64,000 nucleotides of DNA from Opisthorchis felineus (GCA_004794785.1 SJOL01007187.1:308105-372104), one strand, 5' to 3'; numbered from the stretch's first letter, positions 36,640-48,992 are shown. Notes: generated from the sequence alone by a model not told the origin. Numbers and translations are program-made.

Positions 36640-37580
36640 TAGAAAGGTGGTATTTTGTTTATTGTTATTAGGCAGCGGGGTGCATAAGGCCCATCGTTCA
36701 GATAACTGACAATCAAATGACCCAACAACTTTTGATTGTGTAGTGGGAATGGGTTAGGGAGGGACATCGGTGAACACAGGCACAGTGTGGCGGGACCATA
36801 GTGATTTCGGCGCGTGGCCATGGAATTCGTGTCGTAGTAGGAATAGTGAGTGCATAGTTCCGTGATGAAAGATGAACCTTTGAAGGGCAAGGAGGCTATT
36901 GGACTGCCAATAGCACAGCAGCTCCTAGAAAAGCATGGCGTGATCGGTTCAGTGGAATGAGGACTGCGGGTTCGTCAAATGGCATTCATTGGTGATGATG
37001 AGGCTCAGGAACGAGGGACGCCGGCCAAAACGGTACCTCGTTAAAGTGATAACGTTGATACCACTCAAAGGAAATGACGGTGTTCAGGAGGATAGAGTCA
37101 AAATCCGAGGTGGGGAATGTTATGGGTGGCAGCTGATCTCCGGGTCACTGATAGTGTCTGTGATCAGTATGCAAGAGTATGAGAGTGACGAGATATGAAG
37201 GAGAAGAAAGAAATACATCGTCCTCTGGTACAGTTGGGAGGATGTGATAGAGGGATCCTATTAATAGGCCAACTCTATCCCACAATCCCAGGGTAGGCCC
37301 CAACGATTTGATAAGCATGTATGTTAAGACTGTAACGGTTTTCAAGCAGAGGGATACAGAACTCAAGGCAAATATACCGAAACCTTCGGTTCGTCCCAAA
37401 GCGAAGTGTGTATAGCCATGGGGGATATGTTTCAAGTCATCTACATCTTAGGTAAGCCTGATTTCGACGAGCAGAACTAGGTGAGGGGGTTAGTGTTCAG
37501 TGTCGTTCAGTTCGGTCAGTTTGTTTTGGAGGTTTGCGCAACTACCATATATGCATCTCAGCGCTGCATCTGAGAGATTG
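36640..37580 (-). mobile_element. LINE endonuclease fragment upstream of the RTE element
   Basis: On the minus strand the frames read CANLQNKLTELND followed by PPHLVLLVEIRLT (compare the L-T-E-T-W-L of AP endonucleases). Then come GLWDRVGLLIGSLYH (compare V-L-I-G-x-x-Y-R-P) and NQKLLGHLIVSYLND (compare L-x-S-D-H-x-V). The order is that of a CR1/jockey-type endonuclease, different from the RTE endonuclease that begins only about 10-20 bases further left. Frames are broken and no reverse transcriptase follows directly. Confidence 0.6.
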
Positions 37581-38640
37581 GCAGGATGAATTAAAAGGAG
37601 GTGGGAATAGAAAACAGAAGGTGCAATCGGCGGTGGTGAAATGGAACAACTTGATGATGCGTAGCCGATGGGGGTGGATAAGGTCTGCTGCGATCGAGGA
37701 AAGGGAGGCCGAAGTGCCGGCAAAATATTGGTTGACGATGAGACTCAAGTCTGAACAGAAGGGTTGGGTAGGGTGGCGGTTTCCTCCTGTTGTACTCCAG
37801 AGTTGAAGGGTTGAACAGAGGGTGTATTTTGATTGAGATCAGAGGAGGCGGGAGCGGAGCGTGGAACTGGTTCTTGCTGTTGACTGTCATTCACCTTTCT
37901 GGGTCGATACTTGCCCAAAGTTTTGGGCAAGTTTTCAGGTGGAGAAGAATCTCTGAGGTCTGGAGGTCGTTTTGTCTCCACTATTATTGGTGCAGGAGTC
38001 GTCTGTGTGGCAAATACTGATTGATTGGGGGAGATCTGGTGAGTACCGTCAAACACTTATTGGCTCCTTCATCAAGGACTACTACCAGTGGTTACTGGAG
38101 AAGCGCTGATGTGTCCCAAGCGGATTGAAATGATTGACAAGGTCGATGGGATGGCGTGAACGACAGATGGGCAATCAATTCCGAAAACCGACGGGAATGG
38201 TTGATTTGGGAAAAGTCGTTTGAAAATAGGACGGTCGGGGTAGGTTTCAACACCCTCAAAACAATTCGTTATCATCTGCATGGAGTGTAAGACTGCTGTA
38301 CACTGATCAGCGAAAGCAAGCGTGAGAAGAAGAGGTCGTGATGGTTAGATTCTCTCCTAAAGAGCCCGGAAGCGGGGCCATTTTCAGGGGAATATGAAGA
38401 GATAACACACAGAATATGATAGATCGCTTGGTGATCTCGGTTACTAGATGAGTAATGGAAACCAAGAACAGAAATAATCATTTCTTTTCCCGCAGCATTG
38501 GTCTCGGTACAGAGGGCGGCCTCCATCATAGCCTTGAAGATGTTGTCAGCTCCAGTGGCCATGGCCACGTGTACGTAGGAGGGCGGAAGGGCGTTGCATG
38601 TGTCCTCGAGTTGGATGACTCGAATGGTAAACATTGCGAT
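37581..38640 (-). pseudogene. Possible ORF1 of the same LINE, proline-rich
   Basis: Upstream of the endonuclease fragment, minus-strand frames at 37745-38056 (RPPDLRDSSPPENLPKT, rich in P, Q and S), 38072-38281 and 38272-38634 are open and lie in the place of a LINE ORF1. No zinc finger or other domain is visible. The plus strand also has an open frame at 38455-38781 that I cannot assign. The ORF1 reading is by position only. Confidence 0.3.
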
Positions 38641-39984
38641 AACACTATTCTAACACGTGACGAAAGTACCCTGGCGTCAAACTTGTCCAAGCATGGTCTA
38701 AAGAGTGGTTTGGATATTGCAAAGGGAGTCGACATGGCTACTGGGAATTTCCTGGTCTATAGTTTCGGGTACAAGAGGTAACGGAGGCATGTTAAATGTG
38801 ATGGTCATCGCCTGTTAGTGAAACAGGAGTGTGGACAGAGGCTCCGGTGAGAGCAAGACATAGCGCGCATCGACGAATGCGGGGCAGGGATATAAATAGC
38901 AATAAATGCTGAGTGGCGAACAGTCCGGTACAGTTTTGGTAGAAACATGAGCCGCGAGCACAGCGTCGCATGACATTGCCACTAAGTTTCTGACAGCCTC
39001 GCCTACCACAAGGACTGGACGACTCCCAGAAACACCCTGGCAATCAACAGCCCACTAGTGGGTTTTGTATGGGGGTTTGAAATCAAACGTCTTTCCCGTC
39101 AAAGGAAGGACTTTGAATCCTTACGACAGGGAGAAAAATTTGGAAAATTCCGAATCAAGAAACCATCGGCTTCAAAACTGGCAACGCGAGTAAAGTGTAG
39201 TATAAACGCTATGGAAACACCAGGGGGGGACAGTGATTCTCCGAAGCTAAGGGTTCACAATAACTTCTGTGGATAGAAGACAGAAAAGAATATCATTAGC
39301 TGAAGCCCAGTAAGCAAGCCTGTACATCAACAGTACTCACACATAGATCAATCAAACTGGCAGACTCCGTATACTGCAAAGTTACCAACTTCGAAATGGC
39401 GCTCAGTTTCGTCCTTGACGAGCCCTTCCACTTCAGACGTGAGGTTATTGATCCTTAGTTCGCTATACACTGCCAAGTTCCTCCATCATAAGCCGATTTC
39501 ACCAATACCATTTTATATTCTAGCGGCAATAGGCCATTATCTATGACTTTCCTAAAAAACCTTCATAGGTGCCCCAGAGGGAGGCGTTTCCAACACCTCA
39601 ATGGGTTTGCGCATAAGTAGGGAACCGAAGGCCCGTTGGACAGGCTGGCAGGCTGTCCCTTCTGATCACAGATCCGGTTCGCGTTTCCGAAAATAGAATG
39701 GAAAGTGGGAAGCTACTAATATAGTTTGTGAATACGCTTCGACAGCCCACGATCTGGTTGTGCGGTACGTTCGAAATCGGTTTCGTTTTTCCCTCGTGCA
39801 AATTTGTGAGTGAATTCTCTCACTGCTCAATCTGTTTAAAGAATTCACACGTGTCATTTGTTGAAATTTTTTACTTTAACACAACATTTACGTGTTAACC
39901 TCTGTTATTTCGCACTCAGTTCCCATTTTGCACCCATTCTCAATTATAACCCAGATCAATACAAGCTGCTCTCCGCAGCCATCG
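38641..39984. other. No recognisable gene
   Basis: Between the two LINEs I see short open frames on both strands and nothing matching other repeats in the window. The 5' untranslated part of the CR1-like element probably starts somewhere in the last few hundred bases, but its edge cannot be placed by eye. Confidence 0.4.
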
Positions 39985-41643
39985 ATGGACCACAACAGAT
40001 GTGGACGAAATGGGTGTCCGTCGGATGTAAGACGTGGTATGCAATGCCACTCCTGCAAGGCCTGGTGGCACTTTAAATGCACTGGTTTACACGACGACCA
40101 GGTAAGCCAACCGGCTAACTCTCCTGACCCGTTTGTCTGCGCCAGCCGCCTTTACCTTAATGCTGCAATGCATTCCACAACTAAGAAGACAGCAATCAAA
40201 GACGGAACAAAATCTCCACTGCAAAATCGAAAAGGCCAGTGTGGTGGTTTCGCTTTAATCGGGACACTCCAAGCGAACCTGGAGCTTCTTTCCAAAGCTT
40301 GGAGTATGCAAACGCAAAGAACGCAGCGACATGGACGAAGGTTGGTAAAAAACTTTCTTCGGTGAACGAGTACCTTGCGCTATCCATCATGTGTCCGCTG
40401 GTTGCAGAAAGTCATCCAGCTCTCTGATACGGCAATAAAGATTGTCACGGCATCTCTAGTGGACAGGCGCGTAAGAGGGAGCAGGCAGATCATCTGGGGG
40501 TCGTTCTCCAGAAAAATCACGCCAATGAAGCAGGCACAATCTCTCCTTAGTAGTGTCATCACGAAGCCCGACCACGAACTGCTTCACGCAGATTGGTTAC
40601 GTCAGAAGGGAATCAAGCGAACACTTGGGCTTCTGGTCACCCTTTCCTCCCCATCTGCCGTTCAGAAAATCTTGGAGCATGCTGTCAGCATTCAGAAGGC
40701 CTACCTAACGATCAGACGTATATCTGAGGGTCACCCTCTAGAGACGCGAAAGCTGGGCCGCATCGGTTCCAGGGGAGAGTTGCGAAACAGGCTTCCGCTC
40801 GGCGCCAGTTCAGCCGACCCCAAACTTATGGCCAAACCGATTGTACTTATAGCCCCTTGTGCTCCTGAAAGCACGACGACGCAACCGGCCGCAACTCCGG
40901 ATTGCAGCTTCTACTCAACCACCGCAGACCCCTTGACTACCCAAGGCAGCGATATTCTGGAGGAGGCAAGCCTCACGTGGACGCAGCGCCCGAAGTACGT
41001 GGAGCTATCAGCGCTACTCTCGGTAACAGACCATAAAGGTGCAGCAGTGAAACCCACGCCCGAGTCACAACTTCTGAGCTGGACTGGGTCAGACGTGTGG
41101 AGGCAAGCGGCGGAGCCTACCGGCAGATCAACTACATGAGTTGACCTCGACATCGGGAAATGCTGCGGGGGCCCTAAAACCACCGAGAATGTGAAGCTGC
41201 TAATTTCCAGCTCCACTACGGCAAAAGTGATTTCTTCGATTGTGGACTCACTGGTCGCCCAGGACCCCGAAAGCCAAAGCCACAAGTCTGACCACAACGA
41301 ACCGGAGAATCCCTCGTACACCCAGTTGACCACGCTGATCGCGGGCGACTCGGGAGTCCATACAAACACGAAGGAAAGACGACTGCAGCCAGACAAGCCA
41401 CATAAGATTCGCCAAGTCAGAAAACTACTGGCTGGCTTCAAGGTGCAGTCCTCTGCGAAAACGAGCCTCATGGGAGCGCCACCAAAAGAACTAATTCTCG
41501 GTACCGCTACCCAGCGCTCAGTGCCCCACAGAGACACCTTTCAGATCAAACCGAGCAAAAATGCCCCAGAAACCAAACGGACGCAAGTTTGCACCCACAT
41601 CCTTAAACAACAGCAAATCTGGTCTTCCAAAAGGCGCTATTGA
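39985..41643 (+). pseudogene. ORF1 of CR1-like LINE, PHD-type zinc finger, frameshifted
   Basis: The start ATG at 39985 opens MDHNRCGRNGCPSDV and continues QCHSCKAWWHFKCTGLHDDQ. This is a C-x4-C ... C-x2-C ... H-x2-C array like the PHD-type zinc finger seen in CR1-family ORF1 proteins. After a frame change near 40240-40400 it continues with RQIIWGSFSRKI, AQSLLSSVI and HADWLRQKGIKRTLGLLV. These form a conserved-looking ORF1 body that probably binds nucleic acid. The tail (40920-41640) is rich in S, T, K and P. At least two frameshifts and a stop at 41137-41139 break it. ORF2 follows within about 260 bases. Confidence 0.7.
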
Positions 41644-41899
41644 AAGAGCTACAAGTAGCAGCTGTCGAAATTTTCGCCCACCAGAGAAAAAACGCCGTCC
41701 CCCAAAGCTAAAAGGCCCTCGAAAACCAGGCTCCCACGGGGCGAAAAAACCCTGTAAACGAAAAGAAGCCCTCGAAACCACCAAGACGGGAGCAGACCAA
41801 TATGCCGCAGAGGCCCTTTCGAAACCTTGGATTCAAACCCGACGTACAACTATTAAGTCTGCTAACCTCTCTGGTTAAACACCTCTCGGCTCCTCACCT

Positions 41900-44545
41900 T
41901 TGGAGGCAGCAAAGACAGTGTTGAACTGCCTGTCCACTAATTGCCTCAGCCTTTCCAACAAACTTTGCGATAGTAAACAGTCAGTTTACCTTGAACAGCC
42001 GTCCATAATCGCACTTACTGAGACCTGGCTCACACCAGATGTCTTTGACGTGAAGATCTCGATAGACGGCTACTCCATTTTTCGAGCTGACTCAAAACGA
42101 TGGAGAGCTGGTGGGGTTGCTTTGTACCTACATGCGGCCCTGCCCATCCGGATCGTCCTCCCTGACACCACTCCTGCACCTTTATGTGATGCACTGTGGA
42201 TTCAAATCTCGCTGCGCGGGTCCGACTCTCTCCTTGTCGGTGTGGTCTACCGTTGCCTCTCGAGTCCTCCGAAGGATAACCAATTCCTCATACGAACCCT
42301 CGAGCAACTCTCCTCCAGCCACCACTTCACTCATCTCTTGCTGGTAGGTGACTTTAATGCTCAAAGGCCTCCTGGATGGAGCTCCAGCACGTCGGATCAA
42401 GTGGACATTTTTCAGTGGCAATCACCAACTTCGCTCAACAGAACGCTTGGACTCAACATGTCGTTGCACCCACCAGATACCGCGCAGGCCAATTACCATC
42501 CCTCCTGGATTTGGTCACCACCGACGAAAGACACATCGTCTGTCACTGGGACATAGTGACCACTGTGTGCTGAACTTTGATTTTATCTGCTACCGGGCCA
42601 GAAGGCCCGAACCTCAAACGTGGATTCAGAACGTCTGCCGTGCAGACTTCTCAGAAATGCGCATCTTTCTCGAACACATTAAAATGGGACCAGCCTCAAT
42701 AGAGGACTTATACAGGACCATTATCCAGAAAGTTCACGAGGTTGACGCGATGTTCGGCCCAAGAAAACCAGCGCGCTGTCGGATGAGCCGCAAGCTACCG
42801 AAAAGAATTCGGCGTCTTCTGAAAAACAGGTCTCAACTATTTTTCAAAAAGTTGGTTACAGGGGGCACAGAAGACGAGCTGGCATTTCGTAAAATGCGGA
42901 ACCGCTGTAAATCAGAAATCCGCCAATGAAACACACGAAAACAAGATAACATTCTGAATCTTGCCCGGAAAAACAGAAATGTGCTGCATAACTACATGAG
43001 ACATCGCCGCAGAAACAAGCCATCCGCGTTCTCCTTGAGCGACAGGAACGGAGAACCCACGAGTGACCCAATAGCGGTATCTGAGGTCAACAGAGAACAC
43101 TATACAGACCTATATTCAGCCCCAGTGTCCTCGTCGCATCCAATCTTGTCAAGGCGTAACTACGAACGGTTTCAAACCGATTTGGTCTTCACGGTGGAGG
43201 ACGTTCGTCAACTCCTGCACAAGATCAACCCGTTCTGTGCGTTGGGGCCCAACGAAGTCCATCCAAGGATCCTGAAGAAAACGTCGTTCACACTGGCAAA
43301 CAATTTCTACCTGGTGCTTCATCAGTCGCTTGACGAAGGCCACCTTCGGTCTGCTTGGAAGAAAGGGATTTTCAAGCCAATCTACAAAACTGGTGACTGA
43401 AAATTGCCTGGCAGCTACAAGACTATAAGCCTCGCAAGCGTGCCATGCAAGGTGATGGAACGCATTCTGAAGCGAGCCATTCTAGACCACCTTACCTTCA
43501 ATAACTTGATATCTCCAGTTTAACACGGATTTCTCCCAAACCGGTTTTGCGTGACGAACATGTTTGTATTTATGGGCACCTCAACCCAAGCCAAAGACGA
43601 GGGACTCATATCAGATGCCAGATTTTTTGACTTCTGAAAAGCATTCGATCGAGTTCCACACGTCCCGCTGCTCCACAAACTCAAGTCTTACGGGATTCAA
43701 GGGAAAATCCCATTCTGGATCAAGGCATTCCTAACAGACAGAACATTCCGAGTGAAAGTAGGCTCGACCTACTCTTCTTCAGCGCCGGTCTCCGTTAGAG
43801 TTCCTCAGGGCTCCGTTCTGGGACCACTGCTATTTCTGATATACGTCAACAACCTTCCAGACGTACTTTCAAGGCCATGTCTACTTTTTGCGGACGACTT
43901 GAAATCCTGGAGCGCCAATGCCAGTGCCATTCAAATGGATGTAGACGCTGCAAAACAGTGGTCGTTGGACTGGCACCTTCCTCTGAATGACGAAAAGTGA
44001 GTCCATGTGTCATTTGGAGGAGACTCAGCTAACGCCTATGTCGTGCATGGTGACAACGGTCCATAAGACAGCACGAGGATAGATGCCAGAAGGGATTTGG
44101 GCATCTGGCTCTCCTCAAACATGTCCTTCTCACTGCACCACGAGAAATCGGCCCAAAAGGCATTCGCCAGATGGTTAGGCGCACCTTCACCAGTATTACT
44201 CGCATGGACTTCCAAATACTCTATGGGGCCTACGTCAGACCGCTTCTTGAATACGCCAACCAAGTTGTCTACTCGGGGCGCACGAAGGACGTAATCCTCA
44301 TTGGGCGGTCCCAGCGAGCTGCCTCGAAATTGGTTGCCGGCCTTACATCCGTGAACTACGTAATGCGTCTCACGGCGCTTGACCTCTTTCCCCTCGAGTA
44401 TCGCCGCCTCCGAGGGGAACTAATTCTGGCTTGTGTCCCGTTTGAACAATGCTTCGCAGACAGGTTTTTCACTGAGCCAGAAAACACACGGCGGGGACAT
44501 CGTAAGAAGATTCTCAAGTTCAGAGGGCACATTTACATTAGGTAA
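41900..44545 (+). pseudogene. ORF2 of CR1-like LINE: endonuclease and reverse transcriptase, broken
   Basis: The endonuclease (41900-42590) shows NCLSLSNKL, IIALTETWLTPD, GGVALYLH, LLVGDFNAQ and, after a frameshift, LGHSDHCVLNFDF. These contain the catalytic E, D-x-N and S-D-H residues. The reverse transcriptase follows with NPFCALGPNEVHPRIL, DF then a stop then KAFDRVPH (motif A), VPQGSVLGPLLFLIYVNNLP (motif B) and LLFADDLK at about 43880-43900 (motif C, F-A-D-D). The thumb has [15 protein letters not shown] and [24 protein letters not shown] stops near 43398, 43520 and 43634 and a frameshift near 44100-44170 inactivate it. The element ends shortly after 44545. Confidence 0.9.
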
Positions 44546-44850
44546 AATTTTTATCACTTCGGATAGTAGCCCTGTAGAATAAACAACCTTTGATGGTTGT
44601 CCACGCTCATTCTAGAAGCCAGTTGCAAGCACTATTAGACACATGTTTATGCAAAATTTCAATAAACAAATTTACTTGCATGGAAGACTGATCTGAAAAA
44701 ACCGACATTTGTAGAGCTTTTAAGCTTCCAAAGAATCAATCAAATGATTAGCGAGAGTGCGTTCACTGATAAAGTTTACTTTAAGACCAAGGCAGCCTAC
44801 CTCTATATCCAGTTAGTCCGATTTCCATTAAACATGCCCGAGATAGTACC

Positions 44851-44998
44851 CAGCGGCAACATCTTTTGAGCGCCTAGCTACCCAGCTATCTGAAGAACGC
44901 ACGAGGTCACCCAAGCCTAGACAGGAGCAGTTAAGATGTAGGGTTTGTATCAATCCACGAACCCTCCTGTCAACGTGTTTTCACCACCAAGCTGTCTT
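44851..44998 (-). repeat. Degenerate tRNA-derived SINE, left arm
   Basis: Plus-strand reading: agcggcaacatcttttgagc, gcctagctacccagc, acccaagcctagacagga, then a weak head (caccaagctgtcttgg). About 25 bases of the body are missing. It directly precedes the BEL/Pao protease-like stretch. Confidence 0.75.
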
Positions 44999-45745
44999 GG
45001 TCTACTCCATAAAGACGCTTCTCGATGGAAAAGCTTCTGTGGCACCTGACATTTCGCAGTGTTCGAATCTGAAGGAGTTGTCATCGCTTTCAGTTGGTGG
45101 ATGTGTCCGTTTTCCAGTAATTTTAGATGTTTCTGGGCTATTAGAAGCATCAGTTAGTGGTATGGTGGTTGGTTTGAACCCCGGACCCAGAACCTTTTCC
45201 CTGGTGAAAGTTATTCGTGGACCAGTAATTTAACACCCGCAAAATACCGATAATGTCAGTTATGTCCTTGCTGCTTCGCGGGATATCGGAGGGCATACAG
45301 TGTCTTTCGCCGCCATCCATAATCCCACTAGCAAATTGGCATGGGGGTATTATGCATTTTGCGAGCCAGGCAGCAGTCGAAAGCCGACTTCATCTGTTAA
45401 AACGCTGGCTTAAGGATGATGACAACTCACGCACCCTGTGCTGTGAGGTACTCAAAGACCAGTGAACAGGTGCTACGCAGCCAAAGCAAATTCTTCCGGC
45501 CGGGCTGTGCACACTGGTCTCTCCCGCATCAGCTCATCCTAAGTTCGAATGCCCCGACAATGTAAGGGTTGCATTGGACTGCACTGCGACACGCGGCAGA
45601 GATCCCCTAAACGAGGCCCTTTTTGCGGCTTCGATAATACCAGTAAGCACAATGGTGTTTTGCTTTGAATTCTCGAAAATACGGTTGCTACTTCAGTTGT
45701 TACTCATGAGGTGTTTCTTAAAGTTCTTGTTAAACCCTGGGTAGT

Positions 45746-46131
45746 TGTGTGTAACGAGCAAATGGTAGCTTCGAGTGACGCGTAATACCAGAACCTCCGG
45801 GAAGGCAAAACAATGTCGGAGCTAGGTTTCTATACGGTACTATTAACGTAAGACATCCATTTACAAAATATACAAACCTCGACGGCAGATACTCGTCCAC
45901 AACAAATGGACCACTTGGACTACAAAGATACAAACCAAATGAGCAAACAGGCTCCCACGTGAGACAATCACACGTGCATAAGGTCGGCCACAAATGGCTG
46001 GATGACCTCAAGGCCAAATGAGTGAAGTGGTGAGGACAAACAAACGCCAGTTCATACAGACGCACTAAACACAAAAGTGGAGCGGGGGTTACAAATAGAG
46101 ACAAAGGAAACGCGGGGACTCAAATGTCACA
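45746..46131 (-). mobile_element. Probable solo LTR inserted in the BEL/Pao remnant, left arm
   Basis: The 386 bases run from TGTGTGTAACGAGC to CAAATGTCACA, with the TG...CA ends of an LTR. They are flanked by gtagt (45741-45745) and gtaat (46132-46136), a 5-base duplication with one mismatch. The reverse-transcriptase reading is interrupted at the left edge and resumes at the right edge, as expected if this segment was inserted. Orientation is uncertain; I list minus because the longest open frame and a TATA-like tatatttt run that way. No internal region remains. Confidence 0.6.
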
Positions 46132-47221
46132 GTAATGGACGATACAGTGTGCTTCAGGTTCCTCCTGGTGGACCCAGTTTCACTGATTGACATGCCCGAC
46201 ACGTTCGAATTCAACGGTCACCTGAGTGCAACCTCTCCACCATTGTGCGCCAATTAAACGTTGAACCGTAAGATATTAAGCTGCATACGTAGCTCCCGAA
46301 GGCAGTGACGACTGCTTGCGAAAATAATCTCTATATGGATAACTGCTTAGTAAAATCGGTCAACATTCTCGGAGTCATGCTCTCAGTATAGGAGTTGAGT
46401 GATATAAGCACCGGAGGTTTTCGTTTTACAAAGTGGGTGTCGAGCATCAGGCAAGTTCCATTCAGCACGACTGACATCAGTGAGATTGCCAAACCCACTG
46501 AGCACGACTGCAAATGGGATCCGTCACACAGGGCACTGGGGTGCCTCTGGGCCGTTTTACCACAAGGCTCAAACTACCAGCTAGACCAATCACCGGGAGA
46601 AGAATTTTGACTTGTTTAGCGCTGTTACACAGGTCACATGATTATGAAGTTCCGCCCATCTAAGGAGCCCCGTCAGGAACTATATTGCAGAAATGACTGT
46701 TGGGATGACAAAATAGAGCATGAAAACGGAAAAATCTGGAGGGAATGTTTACACGTTATTGGCCCAGCATCAGATTTGACAGTTCTTTGCTCTCTTTTAT
46801 TGTTCTGATTTTGAACCGGAGATGTACGGGCCAGAAGTGTTTTCATTTGCGCCTAATTCAGGTTACGGGGCTGCTGCTTTTGTCAGAATATTCTCACATG
46901 ACGATCCAACCCAGCGCTCTTTCCCAAGTGGCGTTAGTGAAGCACGCGGCGATCCCGAAGTTAGGATTAACGGTCGGTGTTCTATTGAGCAACATACTGG
47001 AACATGTCTCCTAAGAATTGCGTTTATCAAACCGTTGCGTCTTTTCGCGAACATATTCCTCGGTAGCCTTTCACTGCATTAGGAGCACCTTTCATTGCTT
47101 TGCGTCTGTTGCCAATTGGCTGAAATTCAGTGGTGGAGCATGTATCTGTCTCACTGGTGATTTCTGCTCGCAGACTTAAACCCAGTGGACGTCAATTTCA
47201 GAGGCGTTTCGAGCCCTAATA

Positions 47222-47417
47222 AATAATAAAATAAATCGTTCAGCTGTAGCACCCTTCCGGTGCCTAGCTGCCATGCCACCCGAAGGAAGCACGAGGGTTG
47301 AGATACTGCCAGGTTGCCCAAGCCTAGACAGGGAAAGTCTAGATGCAGGGGTTGGGTTCAAACCAAGAACCTTCCGGTCAGTAACTTCGCGCTCTAACCA
47401 CTTGAGCCATCTTGCCC
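47222..47417 (-). repeat. tRNA-derived SINE in the BEL/Pao remnant, left arm
   Basis: The tail is aataaataataaaataaatc (plus-strand reading), followed by ttccggtgcctagctgcca, ttgcccaagcctagacag and gggttcaaaccaagaacc, and a head ending cttgagccatcttgcc. It sits just after the RNase H coding of the BEL/Pao remnant. gcccta appears on both sides and may be a short target duplication. Confidence 0.92.
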
Positions 47418-47730
47418 TACCCGGATAAAATGTCCAGGAGCCCGCCCTCCTGCAGTGTGGCCGCTTTTGTCGACAACTCCTTTCAAAAGATAGAATCCAA
47501 CTCCAAACCGGCGAAATCTGTCGCAATATTCGACGTTGCATTGGTTAAACGAAGCACGGGAAGTTAGCTTGGAACAAGTTAGTAAAAGCTGCTGCTTTGA
47601 TTGGTGTGTTAACAGAGCATTTAGTAAACATCACACGCAGCAAAACGCAATATTTGCGGTGGAGCCCCGGTGGTGGAAAAAACTTGAAAGGCCACCTCGA
47701 GTATACTGCGTTTAGTCCAAAGAAAATGGT

Positions 47731-48940
47731 TCCCTAATTAAACAGGTAATGTGTTCTGGAAAGCAGAAGAATGTGCTTTGCAAACTAAACGTCGTTGATA
47801 TGGATTGAACCCTGTGTGCTGGCTGAAGGCTTTGAAATATCTAGGTAGATAATTTACGCAGGAATCTAGCGATTTTGCAAGCGATATGCCATATAGTTGA
47901 ATTATTTGACCATTGGCACTGTCATTGAGAGGGCAACGTGCTTACGCCAGTAGCCCCAAATAGGCTTTCCGCACTGTCAGGACCTTATTGAATCCGATGC
48001 CTCACTCACGCCATGCTCCTTGTTTGAGCCTTCTACTTGTCAATCTACTCCAAACGCTCCCAAAACTACAGACGCATGGCTCAGCTTACAGCAAACTCAG
48101 TGCCATGCACCGAGTACCGTGCACAAACTCTGGCTCGCATTGGCCTCATCAGCACCCCATGTGCTTGTGCCTCTCTAGAACGCTTATTTTAGACCCCCTA
48201 GGATGTCACAAACATGCATGGAGCCCCAACCATGGAAGTAAGCTTCATAATGTGTGGTCATGTGGTGTGTCAACCTCCTACACCTTTCGCGGAAAGACTA
48301 ACTCAAGTAAATAAACCTGCAGTTTTTTTATCAGAGATTGTCATCCAAGTGTTTGGAATACGGAAGCCGAGCTGCGCTCAGAGTTGTCAACAGCTTGAGT
48401 GGCCTAACGAAAGCGGTTGTCTCGGACTTATAGGCGGACGATCTCTTAGAAGCTGGCTTTAACGCTAGGTTTTACATCAGTCCTGACGACCCTAGCCATT
48501 CTCTGTGATGAATTAGCACTAATTACACTCTGTGCGCGCTCAACTGCGCACTGATGATGTCTTCTCGTATGGTGACGAACAGATAAACAGACACTTAATC
48601 ATCAATCAACCTTCACTCTCCTCAGCGGAGCACTTCAGGCCCTTGCTCTCCTGATGGGCTTTTCTCCCGGATACACCTAGCTTTCCCTTTGACTATTCTG
48701 GTGGTGCCGATGGCGTATTGCAGTTTCTGTTTTGCATTGCCTTACCTATGTAACGAGCTTTGAGCTGGCCTGCTGGGAACTCAGCCAGCAGCGCCAAACC
48801 TGCGGATTTTGAGTGTTGTTCAGTGAAAGTGCACCGCATTGCATCACCGTAAACATGCAATAAGCAATATTGCAAAAACACTTACGTACCATGCAGCTAA
48901 TGCACTCTCAGCGCATTGGAGCTCACGTTGGAGCTCACCA
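47731..48940. other. Arm segment without a recognised gene
   Basis: Probably includes further decayed BEL/Pao sequence at its left end. Open frames at 47988-48314 and 48214-48462 are not recognisable. The last few hundred bases look like the 3' part of a plus-strand retroelement, because they end in cagttgggaataaacattat at 48940-48959. Confidence 0.4.
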
Positions 48941-48992
48941 GTTGGGAATAAACATTATTATTATAATAATAATAATAGTTTTAGTTCCCAAC
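48941..48992. repeat. Two retroelement tails meeting tail to tail (hairpin), left arm
   Basis: gttgggaataaacattatta at 48941 is followed by a TAA/ATT run and then attagttcccaac-like sequence ending at 48992. The outer words gttgggaa and ttcccaac are perfect inverted repeats around the A/T triplet run. The plus-strand element to the left and the minus-strand element to the right both end in ATT repeats here. Confidence 0.8.

Larger units (their letters stand above)
39985..44610 (+). mobile_element. CR1-like non-LTR retrotransposon, near full length, decayed
   Basis: This covers ORF1 (39985-41643) and ORF2 (41900-44545) in the usual CR1 order with a short spacer. Nearly all domains are present, so it is not a severely 5'-truncated copy. 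The number of stops and frameshifts is modest, which points to moderate age. The 3' end is placed loosely at about 44.6 kb, just before the inverted duplication starts at 44703; no clear tail repeat or target duplication was found. Confidence 0.85.
44995..47730 (+). mobile_element. BEL/Pao LTR-retrotransposon pol remnant, left arm
   Basis: Despite frameshifts, the pol order is readable. A stretch before the RT ends VIRGPVI (45000-45232). Then come ESRLHLLKRWL and VRVALDCTATRGRDPLNEA (45380-45640), resembling the BEL/Pao K-V-R-V-V-F-D-C-A-A block, and CFRFLL with SATSPPLCAN (46140-46260). The Y-V-D-D box equivalent is LYMDNCL at about 46329, followed by GGFRFTKWVSS and SHRALGCLWAV (46410-46560). 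The RNase H part has GYGAAAFVRIFS and [10 protein letters not shown] (46740-47215). A solo LTR (45746-46131) and a SINE (47222-47417) interrupt it. The LTRs and Gag of the element itself are not seen. Confidence 0.8.

Noticed and set aside
38455..38781. Plus-strand open frame of 108 codons
   Set aside because: The opposite strand is also open and lies where a LINE ORF1 would be. No domain is visible on the plus strand.
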